A stretch of 64,000 bases of DNA from Arenibacter latericius DSM 15913 (GTDB lineage Bacteria > Bacteroidota > Bacteroidia > Flavobacteriales > Flavobacteriaceae): positions 1-64,000 of the forward strand of contig NZ_AUKX01000031.1 in assembly GCF_000424985.1 (NCBI RefSeq), written 5' to 3'. The notes beneath the pieces were generated by a model, which searched no databases, was not told the origin of the DNA, and saw only the letters and a list, made by a program, of their open reading frames with translations. This document shows positions 26,670 through 36,420 of this stretch, one piece after another. The translations under genes were made by a program, and so were the position numbers. Position 1 is the stretch's first letter. Each line of letters begins with the position of its first letter.

Positions 26670-27131
26670 ATGATTATAGATAAAATTGTAGGCAATATTC
26701 ATAATATGAATACCTCTGAAATAGGGGAAAGACATATCGAAAAAGTAAGGATAGAAAGTGCCGACTTGGTCAAAAGGATTCAACGGGTTAAAACCGATCA
26801 CAACCGTGATATGGGAATACGCCTTAAAAATGCTGAAGATTTAAAGGATGGTGATATTCTTTTTATGGATGATAAAAACATGATTATTATAGATGTGAAA
26901 ACCGATGATATACTTGCTATACAGCCAAGGAATATTAATGAAATGGGTGTAATAGCACACGAATTGGGTAATAGACACATGCCTGCAAAGTTTGAAGGCA
27001 ATGAGATGCTCGTTCAATATGATTATTTAGTAGAAGAATTATTGCAGCAAAAGGGAATTCCTTTCAAAAGAGAAGATAGAAAACTTAAAGAAGCATTTAG
27101 ACATACGACAGGAGCACATAGTCATGGATAG
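26670..27131 (+). CDS. ureE: urease accessory protein UreE (nickel chaperone)
   Basis: A 153-residue nickel-binding chaperone with N-terminal peptide-binding domain (~1-75, including [18 protein letters not shown]) and a C-terminal metal domain (~80-150). The metal ligand region [15 protein letters not shown] contains the central conserved His. The tail is short and only modestly His-rich ([10 protein letters not shown]), without the long poly-His of Klebsiella UreE. UreE delivers Ni to the UreG-UreF-UreD complex. Its last 8 bp overlap the start of ureF. Confidence 0.96.
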   Translation: MIIDKIVGNIHNMNTSEIGERHIEKVRIESADLVKRIQRVKTDHNRDMGIRLKNAEDLKDGDILFMDDKNMIIIDVKTDDILAIQPRNINEMGVIAHELGNRHMPAKFEGNEMLVQYDYLVEELLQQKGIPFKREDRKLKEAFRHTTGAHSHG

Positions 27132-27810
27132 TAGTTTATTAGCACTATTTCAATTATGTGACTCCAATTTCCCCAGTGGAGGATTTAGTCACTCTTTTGG
27201 ATTGGAGACCTTTATTCAACGTAATAGAGTCCATAATCGGGATACCTTTTCTCAATGGTTGTCATTGTTTTTAAAGGAGCAGATGGTTAGTTCTGACGGT
27301 CTTGCTATAAAATTAATATACCAAGCTTTAGAAGAGAATGACTTAGATGAGGTATGGCGAATAGATCGCTTATTGACTATCCAAAATATGTCGCGCGAAA
27401 CGCGTGAAGGAACACGATTCATGGGAAGGTCACTAGTTAAAATAGCAGGGACCATTTATGATTCTGAGTTGATTAATTTGTATAGTAAGCGGATTAAAGA
27501 AAAAGATTCTTTTGGTCACCCAGCGGTTTTATTTGTATTGGCCGGGTATCATTTAAAAATCTCTAGAGATACAACAATGTTATATTATTTGTACTCTACA
27601 ATAGTTAATCTCGTCCAGAATGGCGTACGTGCTATTCCAATGGGTCAAACAGACGGACAACGGATAATCTCAGACTTTCAACCAATATTAAAGGATGCTG
27701 TAGAAGCTGTAAATCGGTTAGAAAAAACTGATTTCGGAACAGTAGCTCCCGGAATAGAAATGGCTCAGATGCAACATGAATATGTTAACGTTAGGATATT
27801 TATGTCCTAA
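27124..27810 (+). CDS. ureF: urease accessory protein UreF
   Basis: A 228-residue, all-helical accessory protein. It has the typical opening [24 protein letters not shown], the internal [31 protein letters not shown] and the end region [15 protein letters not shown]. UreF dimers bridge UreD and UreG, gating GTP hydrolysis during nickel insertion into UreC. The gene starts inside the end of ureE (8-bp overlap) and ends 27 bp before ureG. Length is normal. Confidence 0.96.
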   Translation: MDSSLLALFQLCDSNFPSGGFSHSFGLETFIQRNRVHNRDTFSQWLSLFLKEQMVSSDGLAIKLIYQALEENDLDEVWRIDRLLTIQNMSRETREGTRFMGRSLVKIAGTIYDSELINLYSKRIKEKDSFGHPAVLFVLAGYHLKISRDTTMLYYLYSTIVNLVQNGVRAIPMGQTDGQRIISDFQPILKDAVEAVNRLEKTDFGTVAPGIEMAQMQHEYVNVRIFMS

Positions 27811-27837
27811 AACTCGATAATAAAAAATATAACAGAT

Positions 27838-28458
27838 ATGAAACCAATAAAAATAGGAATAGGTGGACCCGTTGGAGCAGGGAAAACACAACTCATCGAA
27901 AAAATAACACGTGCTTTAGATGGAAGGGTAGAGACCTGTGTAATTACCAATGACATTTACACCAAAGAAGATGCGAAAATACTTATTAGAACAGGAATCT
28001 TACCAGCAGACCGTATCATTGGTGTTGAAACAGGAGGCTGTCCTCATGCTGCTATTAGAGAGGATATATCAATGAATGCTGAAACTGTGGATATTTTAAT
28101 AGATAGACATCCAAATGTAGAGCTAATCTTTATTGAAAGTGGTGGCGATAACCTTGCGGCAACTTTTAGCCCAGAATTGGTAGACTTCTCCATTTATATC
28201 ATTGATGTAGCGCAAGGAGAAAAAATTCCTAGAAAAGGAGGCCAAGGGATGATAAAGGCCGATTTGTTCATTATTAATAAAACGGATTTGGCCCCTTATG
28301 TAGATGCTAACCTAGATATAATGGCAGCAGATACTAAAGTATTTCGTGGTGATAAACCTTTTTACTTTACAAACCTTAAAACAAATGACGGCTTAGAAGA
28401 TGTAGTAAACTGGATTGATGAACATGTTCTTTTAACTGGATTGAATGAACTTAACTAG
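27838..28458 (+). CDS. ureG: urease accessory GTPase UreG
   Basis: A 206-residue SIMIBI-class GTPase. It carries the P-loop GPVGAGKT (residues 10-17), the nickel-binding Cys68-Pro69-His70 motif in [15 protein letters not shown], the [15 protein letters not shown] switch segment, and the guanine-specificity motif NKTD. UreG dimerises around one nickel ion and releases it into the apo-urease complex on GTP hydrolysis. The 3' end overlaps ureD by 14 bp. Confidence 0.98.
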   Translation: MKPIKIGIGGPVGAGKTQLIEKITRALDGRVETCVITNDIYTKEDAKILIRTGILPADRIIGVETGGCPHAAIREDISMNAETVDILIDRHPNVELIFIESGGDNLAATFSPELVDFSIYIIDVAQGEKIPRKGGQGMIKADLFIINKTDLAPYVDANLDIMAADTKVFRGDKPFYFTNLKTNDGLEDVVNWIDEHVLLTGLNELN

Positions 28459-29281
28459 TGCTAAATGGACAGGTTTTCTAAATATGGAAATAGAAAACCG
28501 CGAAGGAAAATCCATTCCTAAAAGCATTTATTATTATAATGCACTAAAGGTACAACGTCCAATTTATCACGGAAAATCCGGAATGCCATGTTATTATTTG
28601 CTCAATGTGGGCGGTGGCTATATGGATGGGGATACTTACCGCATTGAAATTCGGGTAAGGGAAAAGGCTAAATTAATGCTAACAACCTTGGGAGCAACAT
28701 TGATTTATAAAACGCCTAACAAACCAGTAACACAAGAGTCTGAAATATTTCTAGAAAAGGATAGCTATTTTGTATACTTACCCGATCCAATTATCGGATA
28801 TAAAAACGCTAGATATAAACAGGTAGATACTATACATATGGAGAAGGGGGCAACCCTTCTCTATTCGGATATATTAACGCCTGGCTGGTCTGCAGAAGGG
28901 AGTTCCTTTAGCTATGACAAGCTACAACTTAATACCAATATCTACTTGGAAGGCGAGTTAGTGGTGTATGATAATATAAAGCTAGAGCCAGCTGTGCAGC
29001 AAATTAACGCACTGGGGTTTATGGATGATTATACCCATATAGGAACGTTTATTGTTATCGGTGATAAAACAGATGATGATTTAATAAAACGCTTGCATGA
29101 GGTTATTCATGAACAACCTGGAGAATTTGAAGCTGGAATCTCTCTACTTTCGACTCCTGGTTTTACAATACGTATTTTAGCAAAACTAACCCAGGATATA
29201 GTACGGATTATTTCTGCCTGTCATAAACTTGTCAGTGAAGAATGGTTTGATGAAACACCTAGTTTTCTAAGAAAGTATTGA
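28445..29281 (+). CDS. ureD: urease accessory protein UreD (UreH)
   Basis: A 278-residue UreD/UreH scaffold that holds UreF and UreG on the urease apoprotein. Characteristic segments are [45 protein letters not shown] and [15 protein letters not shown]. It is placed last in the cluster here, although in many bacteria ureD comes first; the order ureABCEFGD is seen in several Bacteroidota. A 135-bp gap separates it from the ABC importer genes. Confidence 0.94.
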   Translation: MNLTSAKWTGFLNMEIENREGKSIPKSIYYYNALKVQRPIYHGKSGMPCYYLLNVGGGYMDGDTYRIEIRVREKAKLMLTTLGATLIYKTPNKPVTQESEIFLEKDSYFVYLPDPIIGYKNARYKQVDTIHMEKGATLLYSDILTPGWSAEGSSFSYDKLQLNTNIYLEGELVVYDNIKLEPAVQQINALGFMDDYTHIGTFIVIGDKTDDDLIKRLHEVIHEQPGEFEAGISLLSTPGFTIRILAKLTQDIVRIISACHKLVSEEWFDETPSFLRKY

Positions 29282-29416
29282 GCATTCAAAATTAATTTTT
29301 ACACTATTCGATGTTTAATATGTATTGGGTTTATTTTAAATTCAGAGGACTTTACAACGGGTCCAAATAAGGTTATTAACTAAGTATTTATTTTTTTCCA
29401 TTTCTTGTGAATTATA

Positions 29417-31042
29417 ATGATGATGAGAAAACTAATTCCCCCTTTTTGTTTTTTGTTAACTGTGTTGCTAATTTCTTGTGTAAATCAGGATAAAAATAAA
29501 GGTGATAGGAAAGAAGGGCAGAAAGACCAACTGATTTTAGCAATTGGAGGGGAACCAGATAATGGGTTTGACCCCACTACCGGATGGGGGCAATACGCAT
29601 CTCCTCTTTTCCAAAGTACATTATTAAAGTATGATCAGGATTTTAATATTGTTAATGATGCAGCGGTTGATTATAAGGTAAGTGAAGATGGACTAAAATG
29701 GACTGTGCAATTACGGGACGATATTAAGTTCTCTGATGGAGAACCCCTTACGGCTAATGATGTAGTTTTTACTTTTAAAACTGCTAAAAATAGTGCTTCT
29801 ATAGTAGACCTTACTAATTTAAGTGAGGTTGAAGCCATTGATAGCTATACAGTGGTTTTTACATTAAACAGTCGTAATTCTACTTTTATACATCATTTAA
29901 CTAGTTTAGGTCTGGTTCCTGAACATGCTTATGATAATTCTTATAATGAAAATCCAGTAGGTTCAGGTCCATATATTTTAGTTCAATGGGATAGAGGGCA
30001 GCAATTGATTTTAAAAGACAATCCATATTACTATGGTAAAAAACCATATTTTAAGAAGTTAATATTTTTATTTTTATCTCAAGACGCCGCTTTCGCCGCG
30101 GCAAAAGCTGGGCAGGTAGATATGGTGTCGGTAACCCCTTCATTGGCTGAGGAAAAAGTAGAAGGAATGAAGTTATTATCCTTAAAAAGTGTAGATAATA
30201 GGGGAGTGGTACTTCCTTTTGTTCCAAACGAAGGGAAAACAGTTAATGGCCGTGCAATAGGGAATAATGTTACTTCGGATATAGCAATCAGGAAGGCTAT
30301 GAATATTGGGGTTGATCGAGAGGCTTTGGTCAACGGAATTTTAAAAGGATATGGAACGCCAGCTTATTCAATAGCAGACCATTTGCCTTGGTGGAATCCG
30401 GAGTCTGAAATTAAAAATGGCGGAGATTTAGAAAAAGCAAAAGAGATTCTAGAGGATTCAGGTTGGCAAGAAAATAAAAATGGGATTCGTGAGAAGAATG
30501 GAGTTAAAGCAGAATTCACACTTTTATACCCCTCAAATGATCGTACGCGACAATCCTTATCTATAGCATTTGCAGACATGATAAGACCTTTAGGTATAAA
30601 AGTAACAGTCAAAGGTAAAAATTGGAAAGGCATAGAAAAAGAGCTTCATTCTAGTGCAGTTTTATTTGGTTTGGGAAGTCATGATCCTCTTGAGTTATAT
30701 AATGCTTATAGCAGTAAAGTTAAGGGTCAAGGCTATAATAATTCCAACTACTATGCCAACGAGGTTGTAGATGCCTATTTTGAAAAAGCGCTTAGTGCCA
30801 CCTCACAGGAGCAAGCAAATACATATTGGAAAAAAGCACAATGGGATGGCAAGACAGGTTTTTCCAATAAAGGAGATGCACCATGGGTTTGGCTAGTTAA
30901 TATAGATCATTTATTCCTCGTGCGGGAAAATCTGATAATTGGTCCACAAAAATTGCAACCTCACGAACATGATTGGCCTATTACAGATTTTATAGAAAAC
31001 TGGCATTGGGAGGTAAATAAAAAGCGTAGTAAAGAACAATAG
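29417..31042 (+). CDS. ABC importer substrate-binding lipoprotein, NikA/OppA type (probable nickel)
   Basis: A 541-residue solute-binding protein of the peptide/nickel family (SBP_bac_5). The leader ends LLISC with Cys21, so it is lipid-anchored. Family segments include AIGGEPDNGFDPTTGWG, FKYDQDFN-like LLKYDQDFNIVNDAAV, IKFSDGEPLTANDVVFTFK, and VGSGPYILVQWDRGQQL. C-terminal half about 270-520. NikA-type and peptide-type binders cannot be separated from sequence alone. Its place directly after the urease genes and the complete five-gene set argue for nickel or a nickel chelate, as with YntABCDE of Yersinia. The next gene begins at the very next base. Confidence 0.85.
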   Translation: MMMRKLIPPFCFLLTVLLISCVNQDKNKGDRKEGQKDQLILAIGGEPDNGFDPTTGWGQYASPLFQSTLLKYDQDFNIVNDAAVDYKVSEDGLKWTVQLRDDIKFSDGEPLTANDVVFTFKTAKNSASIVDLTNLSEVEAIDSYTVVFTLNSRNSTFIHHLTSLGLVPEHAYDNSYNENPVGSGPYILVQWDRGQQLILKDNPYYYGKKPYFKKLIFLFLSQDAAFAAAKAGQVDMVSVTPSLAEEKVEGMKLLSLKSVDNRGVVLPFVPNEGKTVNGRAIGNNVTSDIAIRKAMNIGVDREALVNGILKGYGTPAYSIADHLPWWNPESEIKNGGDLEKAKEILEDSGWQENKNGIREKNGVKAEFTLLYPSNDRTRQSLSIAFADMIRPLGIKVTVKGKNWKGIEKELHSSAVLFGLGSHDPLELYNAYSSKVKGQGYNNSNYYANEVVDAYFEKALSATSQEQANTYWKKAQWDGKTGFSNKGDAPWVWLVNIDHLFLVRENLIIGPQKLQPHEHDWPITDFIENWHWEVNKKRSKEQ

Positions 31043-32023
31043 ATGATTAAATTTATCCTGAGAAAAACTGGTAAATTAGCTAGTTTACTAATAGCTATCA
31101 GTCTTTTATCATTTATACTAGTTAGTAATTCTCCTGAAGACCCTGTTCAGTCTTATATCGGTGCTGAAATTTCAAGAATAAGCCCAGAACAGCGAAAGAA
31201 CATTGAAGAATATTGGGGGTTAAACCGATCTAAGCCAGAGCAATATCTACTGTGGGTAAAAGCGGTGTTTCAAGGGAATTTGGGAGAATCTTTAATATAC
31301 CGTAAGCCTGTTTCCGAGATCATTTTGGAGCGGTTTTCTGCCTCAATTGTCCTAATGGGTATTTCATGGCTTTTATCTGGGGTTTTTGGCTTTTTACTAG
31401 GGATTCTAGCAGGTATGAATGAAGGGTCAATTCTGGATCGCTTTATAAAAAGTTATAGCTTTATAATGGCATCTACCCCTGCCTTTTGGTTTGGCCTATT
31501 GTTGCTAATGGTTTTTGCTGCTTGGTTAAATTGGTTTCCAGTAGGATTGGCATCACCCGCAGGTAGTTTAGCGGGTGAAGTTAGTCTTATAGATAAACTT
31601 AAACACTTGGTTTTGCCAGTGGCTACCTTGAGTATTGGTGGTGTAGCGAGTATAGCGTTACATACTAGGGAAAAAATAATAGAGGTTCTCAATAGTGAAT
31701 TTATTCGCTTTGCAAAAGCAAAAGGAGAAAGGGGAATAAAGTTATTTTGGCGTCACGGATTGCGTAATATCTCCTTGCCAGCCATATCCTTACATTTCGC
31801 ATCTTTTGGAGAACTTTTCGGTGGTGCCGTCTTAACAGAACAAGTGTTTTCATACCCGGGTTTGGGTCAGGCCATAGTAAAAGCCGGCTTAGGTGGAGAT
31901 GTACCACTTCTGTTAGGAATTACATTGTTTAGCGTTGTCTTTATTTTTGTAGGAAATTTTATGGCAGACCTACTGTATGTGGTCATCGATCCAAGGATGA
32001 AAATTAAACAGACGCATGACTGA
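31043..32023 (+). CDS. ABC importer permease, NikB/OppB type
   Basis: A 326-residue inner-membrane permease. N-terminal helix plus a large periplasmic segment (PEDPVQSYIGAEISRISPEQ, about 30-85) as in DppB/NikB, then five further helices. The EAA loop HTREKIIEVLNSEFIRFAKA and GIKLFWRHGLRN, which contacts the ATPases, is at about 205-245. The C-terminal LTEQVFSYPGLGQAIVKA is conserved. Its stop overlaps the next permease gene by 8 bp. Confidence 0.9.
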   Translation: MIKFILRKTGKLASLLIAISLLSFILVSNSPEDPVQSYIGAEISRISPEQRKNIEEYWGLNRSKPEQYLLWVKAVFQGNLGESLIYRKPVSEIILERFSASIVLMGISWLLSGVFGFLLGILAGMNEGSILDRFIKSYSFIMASTPAFWFGLLLLMVFAAWLNWFPVGLASPAGSLAGEVSLIDKLKHLVLPVATLSIGGVASIALHTREKIIEVLNSEFIRFAKAKGERGIKLFWRHGLRNISLPAISLHFASFGELFGGAVLTEQVFSYPGLGQAIVKAGLGGDVPLLLGITLFSVVFIFVGNFMADLLYVVIDPRMKIKQTHD

Positions 32024-32879
32024 ATTAATCTCTAAATATCTACCACTGAAACGCTCCGAAAAATATAATCGACGAAAACGAGCGTTAGCCACCTCAATCA
32101 TTGGAGCCCTGATATTATTGGCGTTAGTTATAAGCGGATTTTTTATAGGGACAGATGGTTTAGTAGTTAATTTTGAGGCTGCAAATAATGCACCTTCTTT
32201 GCAGCATCCCTTTGGTACGGATTGGTTGGGACGCGATATGTTTGTCCGAACTGTAAAGGGCTTAACGTTGAGTTTTTGGGTGGGATTACTTGCCGCCTTT
32301 ATAAGTGCTCTTATTGCACTTTTACTGAGTTTGTTATTGGTATTAAATAAAACCTTGGATTCACTGGTAACTGGACTTATAGATTTATTCCTAGCATTGC
32401 CTCATATTGTAACCTTAATCTTAATCTCTTTTATGTTGGGGGGCGGACTAAAAGGGGTTGTTATAGCTTTGGCATTAACACATTGGCCGCGATTGGCACG
32501 TTTATTACGCGCAGAAATAATGCAGATAAAAAATACAGAATATATCACTGTCTCCCGAAATATGGGGAAATCTTGGTATTGGATAGCGCGTCATCATATT
32601 TTGCCACACTTAATTCCGCAACTAATTATTGGGTTTATATTAACGTTCCCACACGCCATTTTACACGAAGCTAGTATTACCTTTTTAGGATTTGGGTTAT
32701 CCTCCGATAAACCAGCTATTGGGGTTATCCTGTCTGAAGCCATGGGGTATTTGTCCTCAGGAATGTGGTGGTTGGCTCTGTTTCCAGGTTTAATGCTGTT
32801 GTTAATGGTGGCGGTATTTGATAGCTTGGGTCGTAATTTGCGAAAGGTTTTTGACCCATTTAAAGGCCAAAAAGGTTAA
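32016..32879 (+). CDS. ABC importer permease, NikC/OppC type
   Basis: A 287-residue permease with the short N-terminal cytoplasmic segment and the diagnostic HPFGTDWLGRDMFVR motif near residues 65-80, as in OppC/NikC. The EAA loop (LLRAEIMQIKNTEYITVSRN with the following Gly) is at about 165-185, and HEASITFLGFGLSSD near 220-235. It pairs with the NikB-like permease to form the channel. The ATPase gene starts 8 bp after its stop. Confidence 0.9.
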   Translation: MTELISKYLPLKRSEKYNRRKRALATSIIGALILLALVISGFFIGTDGLVVNFEAANNAPSLQHPFGTDWLGRDMFVRTVKGLTLSFWVGLLAAFISALIALLLSLLLVLNKTLDSLVTGLIDLFLALPHIVTLILISFMLGGGLKGVVIALALTHWPRLARLLRAEIMQIKNTEYITVSRNMGKSWYWIARHHILPHLIPQLIIGFILTFPHAILHEASITFLGFGLSSDKPAIGVILSEAMGYLSSGMWWLALFPGLMLLLMVAVFDSLGRNLRKVFDPFKGQKG

Positions 32880-32887
32880 ATATTAAT

Positions 32888-33847
32888 ATGAATAAGAAAT
32901 CATTTTCCAATACAAAAAATCAAATTCCGCTGTTGGAAGTAAAAAACCTTTCTCTTTTATTTCCACAGTATAAAGAAGGGTTAAAGGAATCTTATATTCA
33001 GGTAATAAGGGATTTTGAATTAACTATTTATCCTGGTGAAATAGTGGCAGTGGTTGGGTCCAGTGGCTCTGGAAAGAGTCTACTTGCCGATTCCATATTG
33101 GGAATATTACCGGACAATGCAGAGATTATGGGAAGGCTGTTATTTAATGGCGAGCATTTATCAACCAAAAGGCAACAGCAACTCCGTGGAAAGTCGATTT
33201 CTCTTATTCCTCAATCTGTAAAAGCCTTAGACCCACTAATGAAAACCAGTAAGCAGGTACAAAGTGTTATTCCTGATAAGAAAGCAAAAAAAAGAATTCA
33301 GGAAGAAGCTTTTATAAAATTAGGCTTACCTCCAGAAACAGGAGATAAATATCCTCATGAACTCTCCGGAGGCATGGCAAGGAGGGTCTTAATTGCAACA
33401 GCAATGGTAAGTGAGTCGGAATTAATAATTGCAGATGAACCTACTCCTGGTTTAGATGAGCTAACTTGGGAGGAAACGCTAACTAATATAAAACAACTCA
33501 GCAAAAGCAATAGAGGTATTATGTTTATAACTCACGATATACATGCTGCTTTAAAAATTGCTGATAAAATAGCGGTCTTTTATGCGGGAGAAACATTGGA
33601 AATTGCAAATAAAGAGGATTTCTCGGGAAAAGGAGAGCGTTTAAGACACCCCTATACTAAAGCCTTATGGTTAGCATTACCGGAAAATAATTTTAAACCC
33701 TTAAAAGGTAATCATCCAGAATCCGATGAGGTTCTAATAGGCTGTGTGTTTGAGAAACGTTGCCCAATTGCTACTGAGTTTTGTAAAACAAATAAACCTA
33801 AGTCGGCTAAGATTAATAATGGAATAACAAGGTGTTTCTATGCTTAA
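32888..33847 (+). CDS. ABC importer ATPase, NikD/OppD type
   Basis: A 319-residue ATPase. Walker A GSSGSGKS, Q-loop SLIPQ, signature ELSGGMARR, Walker B LIIADEPTPGLDE and switch His ITHDI are all present in order. The C-terminal ~60 residues carry the oligopeptide/nickel-family extension with clustered cysteines (GCVFEKRCPIATEFC), which in some members holds an iron-sulfur cluster. Overlap of 8 bp with the last gene. Confidence 0.9.
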   Translation: MNKKSFSNTKNQIPLLEVKNLSLLFPQYKEGLKESYIQVIRDFELTIYPGEIVAVVGSSGSGKSLLADSILGILPDNAEIMGRLLFNGEHLSTKRQQQLRGKSISLIPQSVKALDPLMKTSKQVQSVIPDKKAKKRIQEEAFIKLGLPPETGDKYPHELSGGMARRVLIATAMVSESELIIADEPTPGLDELTWEETLTNIKQLSKSNRGIMFITHDIHAALKIADKIAVFYAGETLEIANKEDFSGKGERLRHPYTKALWLALPENNFKPLKGNHPESDEVLIGCVFEKRCPIATEFCKTNKPKSAKINNGITRCFYA

Positions 33848-34451
33848 AGTAAACAATATAAGTTTCAGATACCAATCGGACCGATGGTTGTTTCACCAAA
33901 TTGACCTTATAATAAATCCAAAAGAAGTGGTTGGATTATATGGGCAAAGTGGTATTGGTAAAACGACCTTTGCGAACATTATATCAGGTTACCTTAAACC
34001 GGATAAAGGATCTATAACTGTAGATGGAAAGGTATATTCACAAAATGGTCGAAATCCAGTACAATTAATAGGACAACATCCAGAAAAAGCTATTAATCCG
34101 CGTTGGAAGATGAGGCAAGTTTTAGAAGAGTCTGGAGAATATAGTGATGAGTTTTTAGAAAAGTTGGGAATAAGTAAAGAATGGATGCATCGTTATCCAT
34201 CACAACTTTCTGGAGGAGAATTACAACGATTTTGTCTTGCTAGAGCGATTGCACCAAAAACAAAATATTTAGTAGCAGACGAGATGACTACTATGCTCGA
34301 TGCCATTACCCAAGCACAGATATGGCAAACTGTTTTGAGCCTTGTAGAGAAGCAAGAACTTGGGGTGTTGGTTATTAGTCATGAGTTACCTTTATTGAAA
34401 AAAATCTGTAATCGTATACTTAATTTTGAGGAGCTTGCAGGAAATAAATAA
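33840..34451 (+). CDS. ABC importer ATPase, NikE/OppF type (short form)
   Basis: A 203-residue ATPase with Walker A GQSGIGKTT, Q-loop QLIGQHPEKAINPRW, signature LSGGELQRF, Walker B YLVADEMTTMLD and switch VISHE. It ends soon after the core fold and lacks the Cys-containing extension of OppF or NikD, which is usual for NikE-like subunits. The Walker B segment is followed by Met rather than Pro (DEMT), a minor variant. Last gene of the urease-importer block; 135 bp of spacer follow with no clear hairpin. Confidence 0.9.
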   Translation: MLKVNNISFRYQSDRWLFHQIDLIINPKEVVGLYGQSGIGKTTFANIISGYLKPDKGSITVDGKVYSQNGRNPVQLIGQHPEKAINPRWKMRQVLEESGEYSDEFLEKLGISKEWMHRYPSQLSGGELQRFCLARAIAPKTKYLVADEMTTMLDAITQAQIWQTVLSLVEKQELGVLVISHELPLLKKICNRILNFEELAGNK

Positions 34452-34586
34452 GGTCACAAGGGTGTTAAGCTTACAATAGGGAAGCGTTTTAGACTCTTTA
34501 GGTCTTATTTAATCTTAACCCCATACTTTATATAAATTAAATTAACTAAGTTGTAAAAAGCATGAAAACAGCATATCTTAGACCGC

Positions 34587-35387
34587 ATGAAAACTAAAAC
34601 ACTTGCAATTGTCGGCTGTGGCAAACTTGCCCATATTGTTGTAGAAGCTATTAATTCTGGATTATTGCCCCATTACCAACTCGTTGGTGCTTATTCTCGC
34701 ACCTTTGAAAAGGCAGAACTACTTGTGGATATGATCTCCAAGTCCCAACCCCAAGAATTGTGCAATGCCTGTAAAACAATCGACGAGTTACTAGCCCTTA
34801 AACCCGACTATATTGTTGAAGCGGCATCACCAGATGCTTTTCGCGAGTTCGCCATACCGGCATTAAAAAACGGATCTTCTATAGTTACACTATCTATTGG
34901 TGCCCTTGCCGATATAGATTACTATGAAGAGGTAAAGAAAGTTGCCAGTGAAAACGATACCCGGGTGCATTTGGTTTCTGGTGCTATTGGTGGTTTTGAT
35001 GTAATGCGTACCATTTCTCTAATGGAAAGTTGTTCTGCAAGTTTCACTACAGAAAAAAGCCCCAATTCCCTTAAGGACACCCCTGTTTACGCGGAATCCC
35101 TTCAAACCGAAAAGAAAACGGTTATGAAAGGAAACGCTAAAGAAGCTATTGCTCTTTTCCCTTCCAAAGTGAATGTGGCGGTTGCTGCTTCGCTTGCTAC
35201 AGTAGGTCCAGATGACATGAAAGTTTCAATTACATCTACACCAGGCTATGTAGGTGATAGACATCGTATAGAAGTTAAAAGTGAGCAAATTGATGCGGTA
35301 ATAGATGTATATAGCAAAACCTCGCAAATTGCTGGTTGGAGCGTTGTGAATACTTTGCGCAATATTACTTCACCTATAGTTTTTTAA
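34587..35387 (+). CDS. nadX: L-aspartate dehydrogenase (NadX-like)
   Basis: A 266-residue NAD(P)-dependent dehydrogenase of the AspDH family (DUF108). It has a Rossmann start IVGCGKLA (residues 8-15), the segment VEAASPDAFREFAIPAL, LSIGALADIDYYEE, SGAIGGFD and KVNVAVAASLATVGPD. The catalytic His is at 226 in GDRHRIEV, as in the Thermotoga enzyme. It converts L-aspartate to iminoaspartate/oxaloacetate; in NAD synthesis it replaces aspartate oxidase (NadB) and feeds quinolinate synthase. A nicotinate phosphoribosyltransferase gene lies 1.6 kb away, but nadA and nadC are not in the window, so the NAD role is inferred. Its 3' end overlaps the convergent gene by 14 bp. Confidence 0.82.
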   Translation: MKTKTLAIVGCGKLAHIVVEAINSGLLPHYQLVGAYSRTFEKAELLVDMISKSQPQELCNACKTIDELLALKPDYIVEAASPDAFREFAIPALKNGSSIVTLSIGALADIDYYEEVKKVASENDTRVHLVSGAIGGFDVMRTISLMESCSASFTTEKSPNSLKDTPVYAESLQTEKKTVMKGNAKEAIALFPSKVNVAVAASLATVGPDDMKVSITSTPGYVGDRHRIEVKSEQIDAVIDVYSKTSQIAGWSVVNTLRNITSPIVF

Positions 35388-36285
35388 GATAACAGTTAAT
35401 ATTTTCCAATACCTTTTTGCTTAATCGGTCAAATGCCTGTCTCGTTCTCCCTACAGAAACTTGCATGCAATAAACATGAGGATGGTGTAAGAATTTTTCG
35501 CTACCTAGCGCCCCTAGGGTATCGGCATATAGTCGATTATCCTCATTTATCCATTTCTCAAAAGGTGCTTCGTCCCAAGCAGGGGAAAGTCCGGTATTAA
35601 AAAGTATTTTTCGGTTTCCCAGATGGGAAAACTCCTCTTCGTACAAGAGGACAGTATTTTTATTGAGGCAGGTGATAACTACTTCACTCTCTGTGAGTAG
35701 GGTTCTTAATGGTAAAAATTGATAACCTTTTGCTCGTGCTTTTGGTTTTTCACTACGTGAGAAATAGGCGATTTCGGCACCTAAAAAATGAAGTGCGTCT
35801 GCTACCATTCCTCCGGAGGCTCCCAAGCCAACAATTCCCACTTTTAATCCAGTAATTTCTCTAGGGACTCCATCCCAAGGTTGTTCTGGCTCACCGTTGG
35901 GCTTGGTGCCAAAACCGTGCAAGCAACGGACTAGCTCACTAATGATATATTCAACCACCCCTTCATCACCATAATCTCGAATTCCCGTAACGGTAATTCC
36001 ACGTGCATTGGCGTATGTGATATCTACATTGGCACTTTCTGGAGAATATAAGGAGCAGCACATGCCAATATATTTAACGTTAGGACACTTTTCTAATGCG
36101 GCCGGGCCAAGATTGGAGGTATAACTTAATAAAACTGAATCCGCATCGCCAATTCGTGTTGCCATTTCTTCATCGTCAGTAGGGATGTCTCTATAAAGTA
36201 CTACTTCTTTTGCATAATTATGAAGTTCTTCTTCTGCTGATGGTGTTAAATTTAACGGCTCTATAGCCACAAGTTTATGGAACAT
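35374..36285 (-). CDS. D-2-hydroxyacid dehydrogenase family oxidoreductase, atypical active site
   Basis: A 303-residue protein with the two-domain fold of D-2-hydroxyacid dehydrogenases: catalytic domain ~1-115 and 275-303, NAD(P)-binding domain ~120-270 with GIVGLGASGGMVADAL. Where family members have N-x-x-R-G-x-x-V-D with the substrate-binding Arg, this protein reads LFNTGLSPAWDEAPFEKWI, so the Arg is replaced. The Asp that fixes NAD at the end of strand two is replaced by YFSRSEKP, which favours NADPH. The final His context is also unusual (HHPHVYCMQV). The substrate is therefore uncertain. It overlaps the aspartate dehydrogenase gene tail to tail by 14 bp. Confidence 0.8.
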   Translation of the reverse strand: MFHKLVAIEPLNLTPSAEEELHNYAKEVVLYRDIPTDDEEMATRIGDADSVLLSYTSNLGPAALEKCPNVKYIGMCCSLYSPESANVDITYANARGITVTGIRDYGDEGVVEYIISELVRCLHGFGTKPNGEPEQPWDGVPREITGLKVGIVGLGASGGMVADALHFLGAEIAYFSRSEKPKARAKGYQFLPLRTLLTESEVVITCLNKNTVLLYEEEFSHLGNRKILFNTGLSPAWDEAPFEKWINEDNRLYADTLGALGSEKFLHHPHVYCMQVSVGRTRQAFDRLSKKVLENINCYLKKL

Positions 36286-36420
36286 TACTCTAATGTATTT
36301 TTAGAATACGCATGATATGGTAACTTTTGTGGAAATACAAATTTTGAAATAATTATATTGGTAATTACCGCTTAAAGTAGATAGTTTATTTATAGTTTAG
36401 CCTCTAAATTTAATAGGAAA

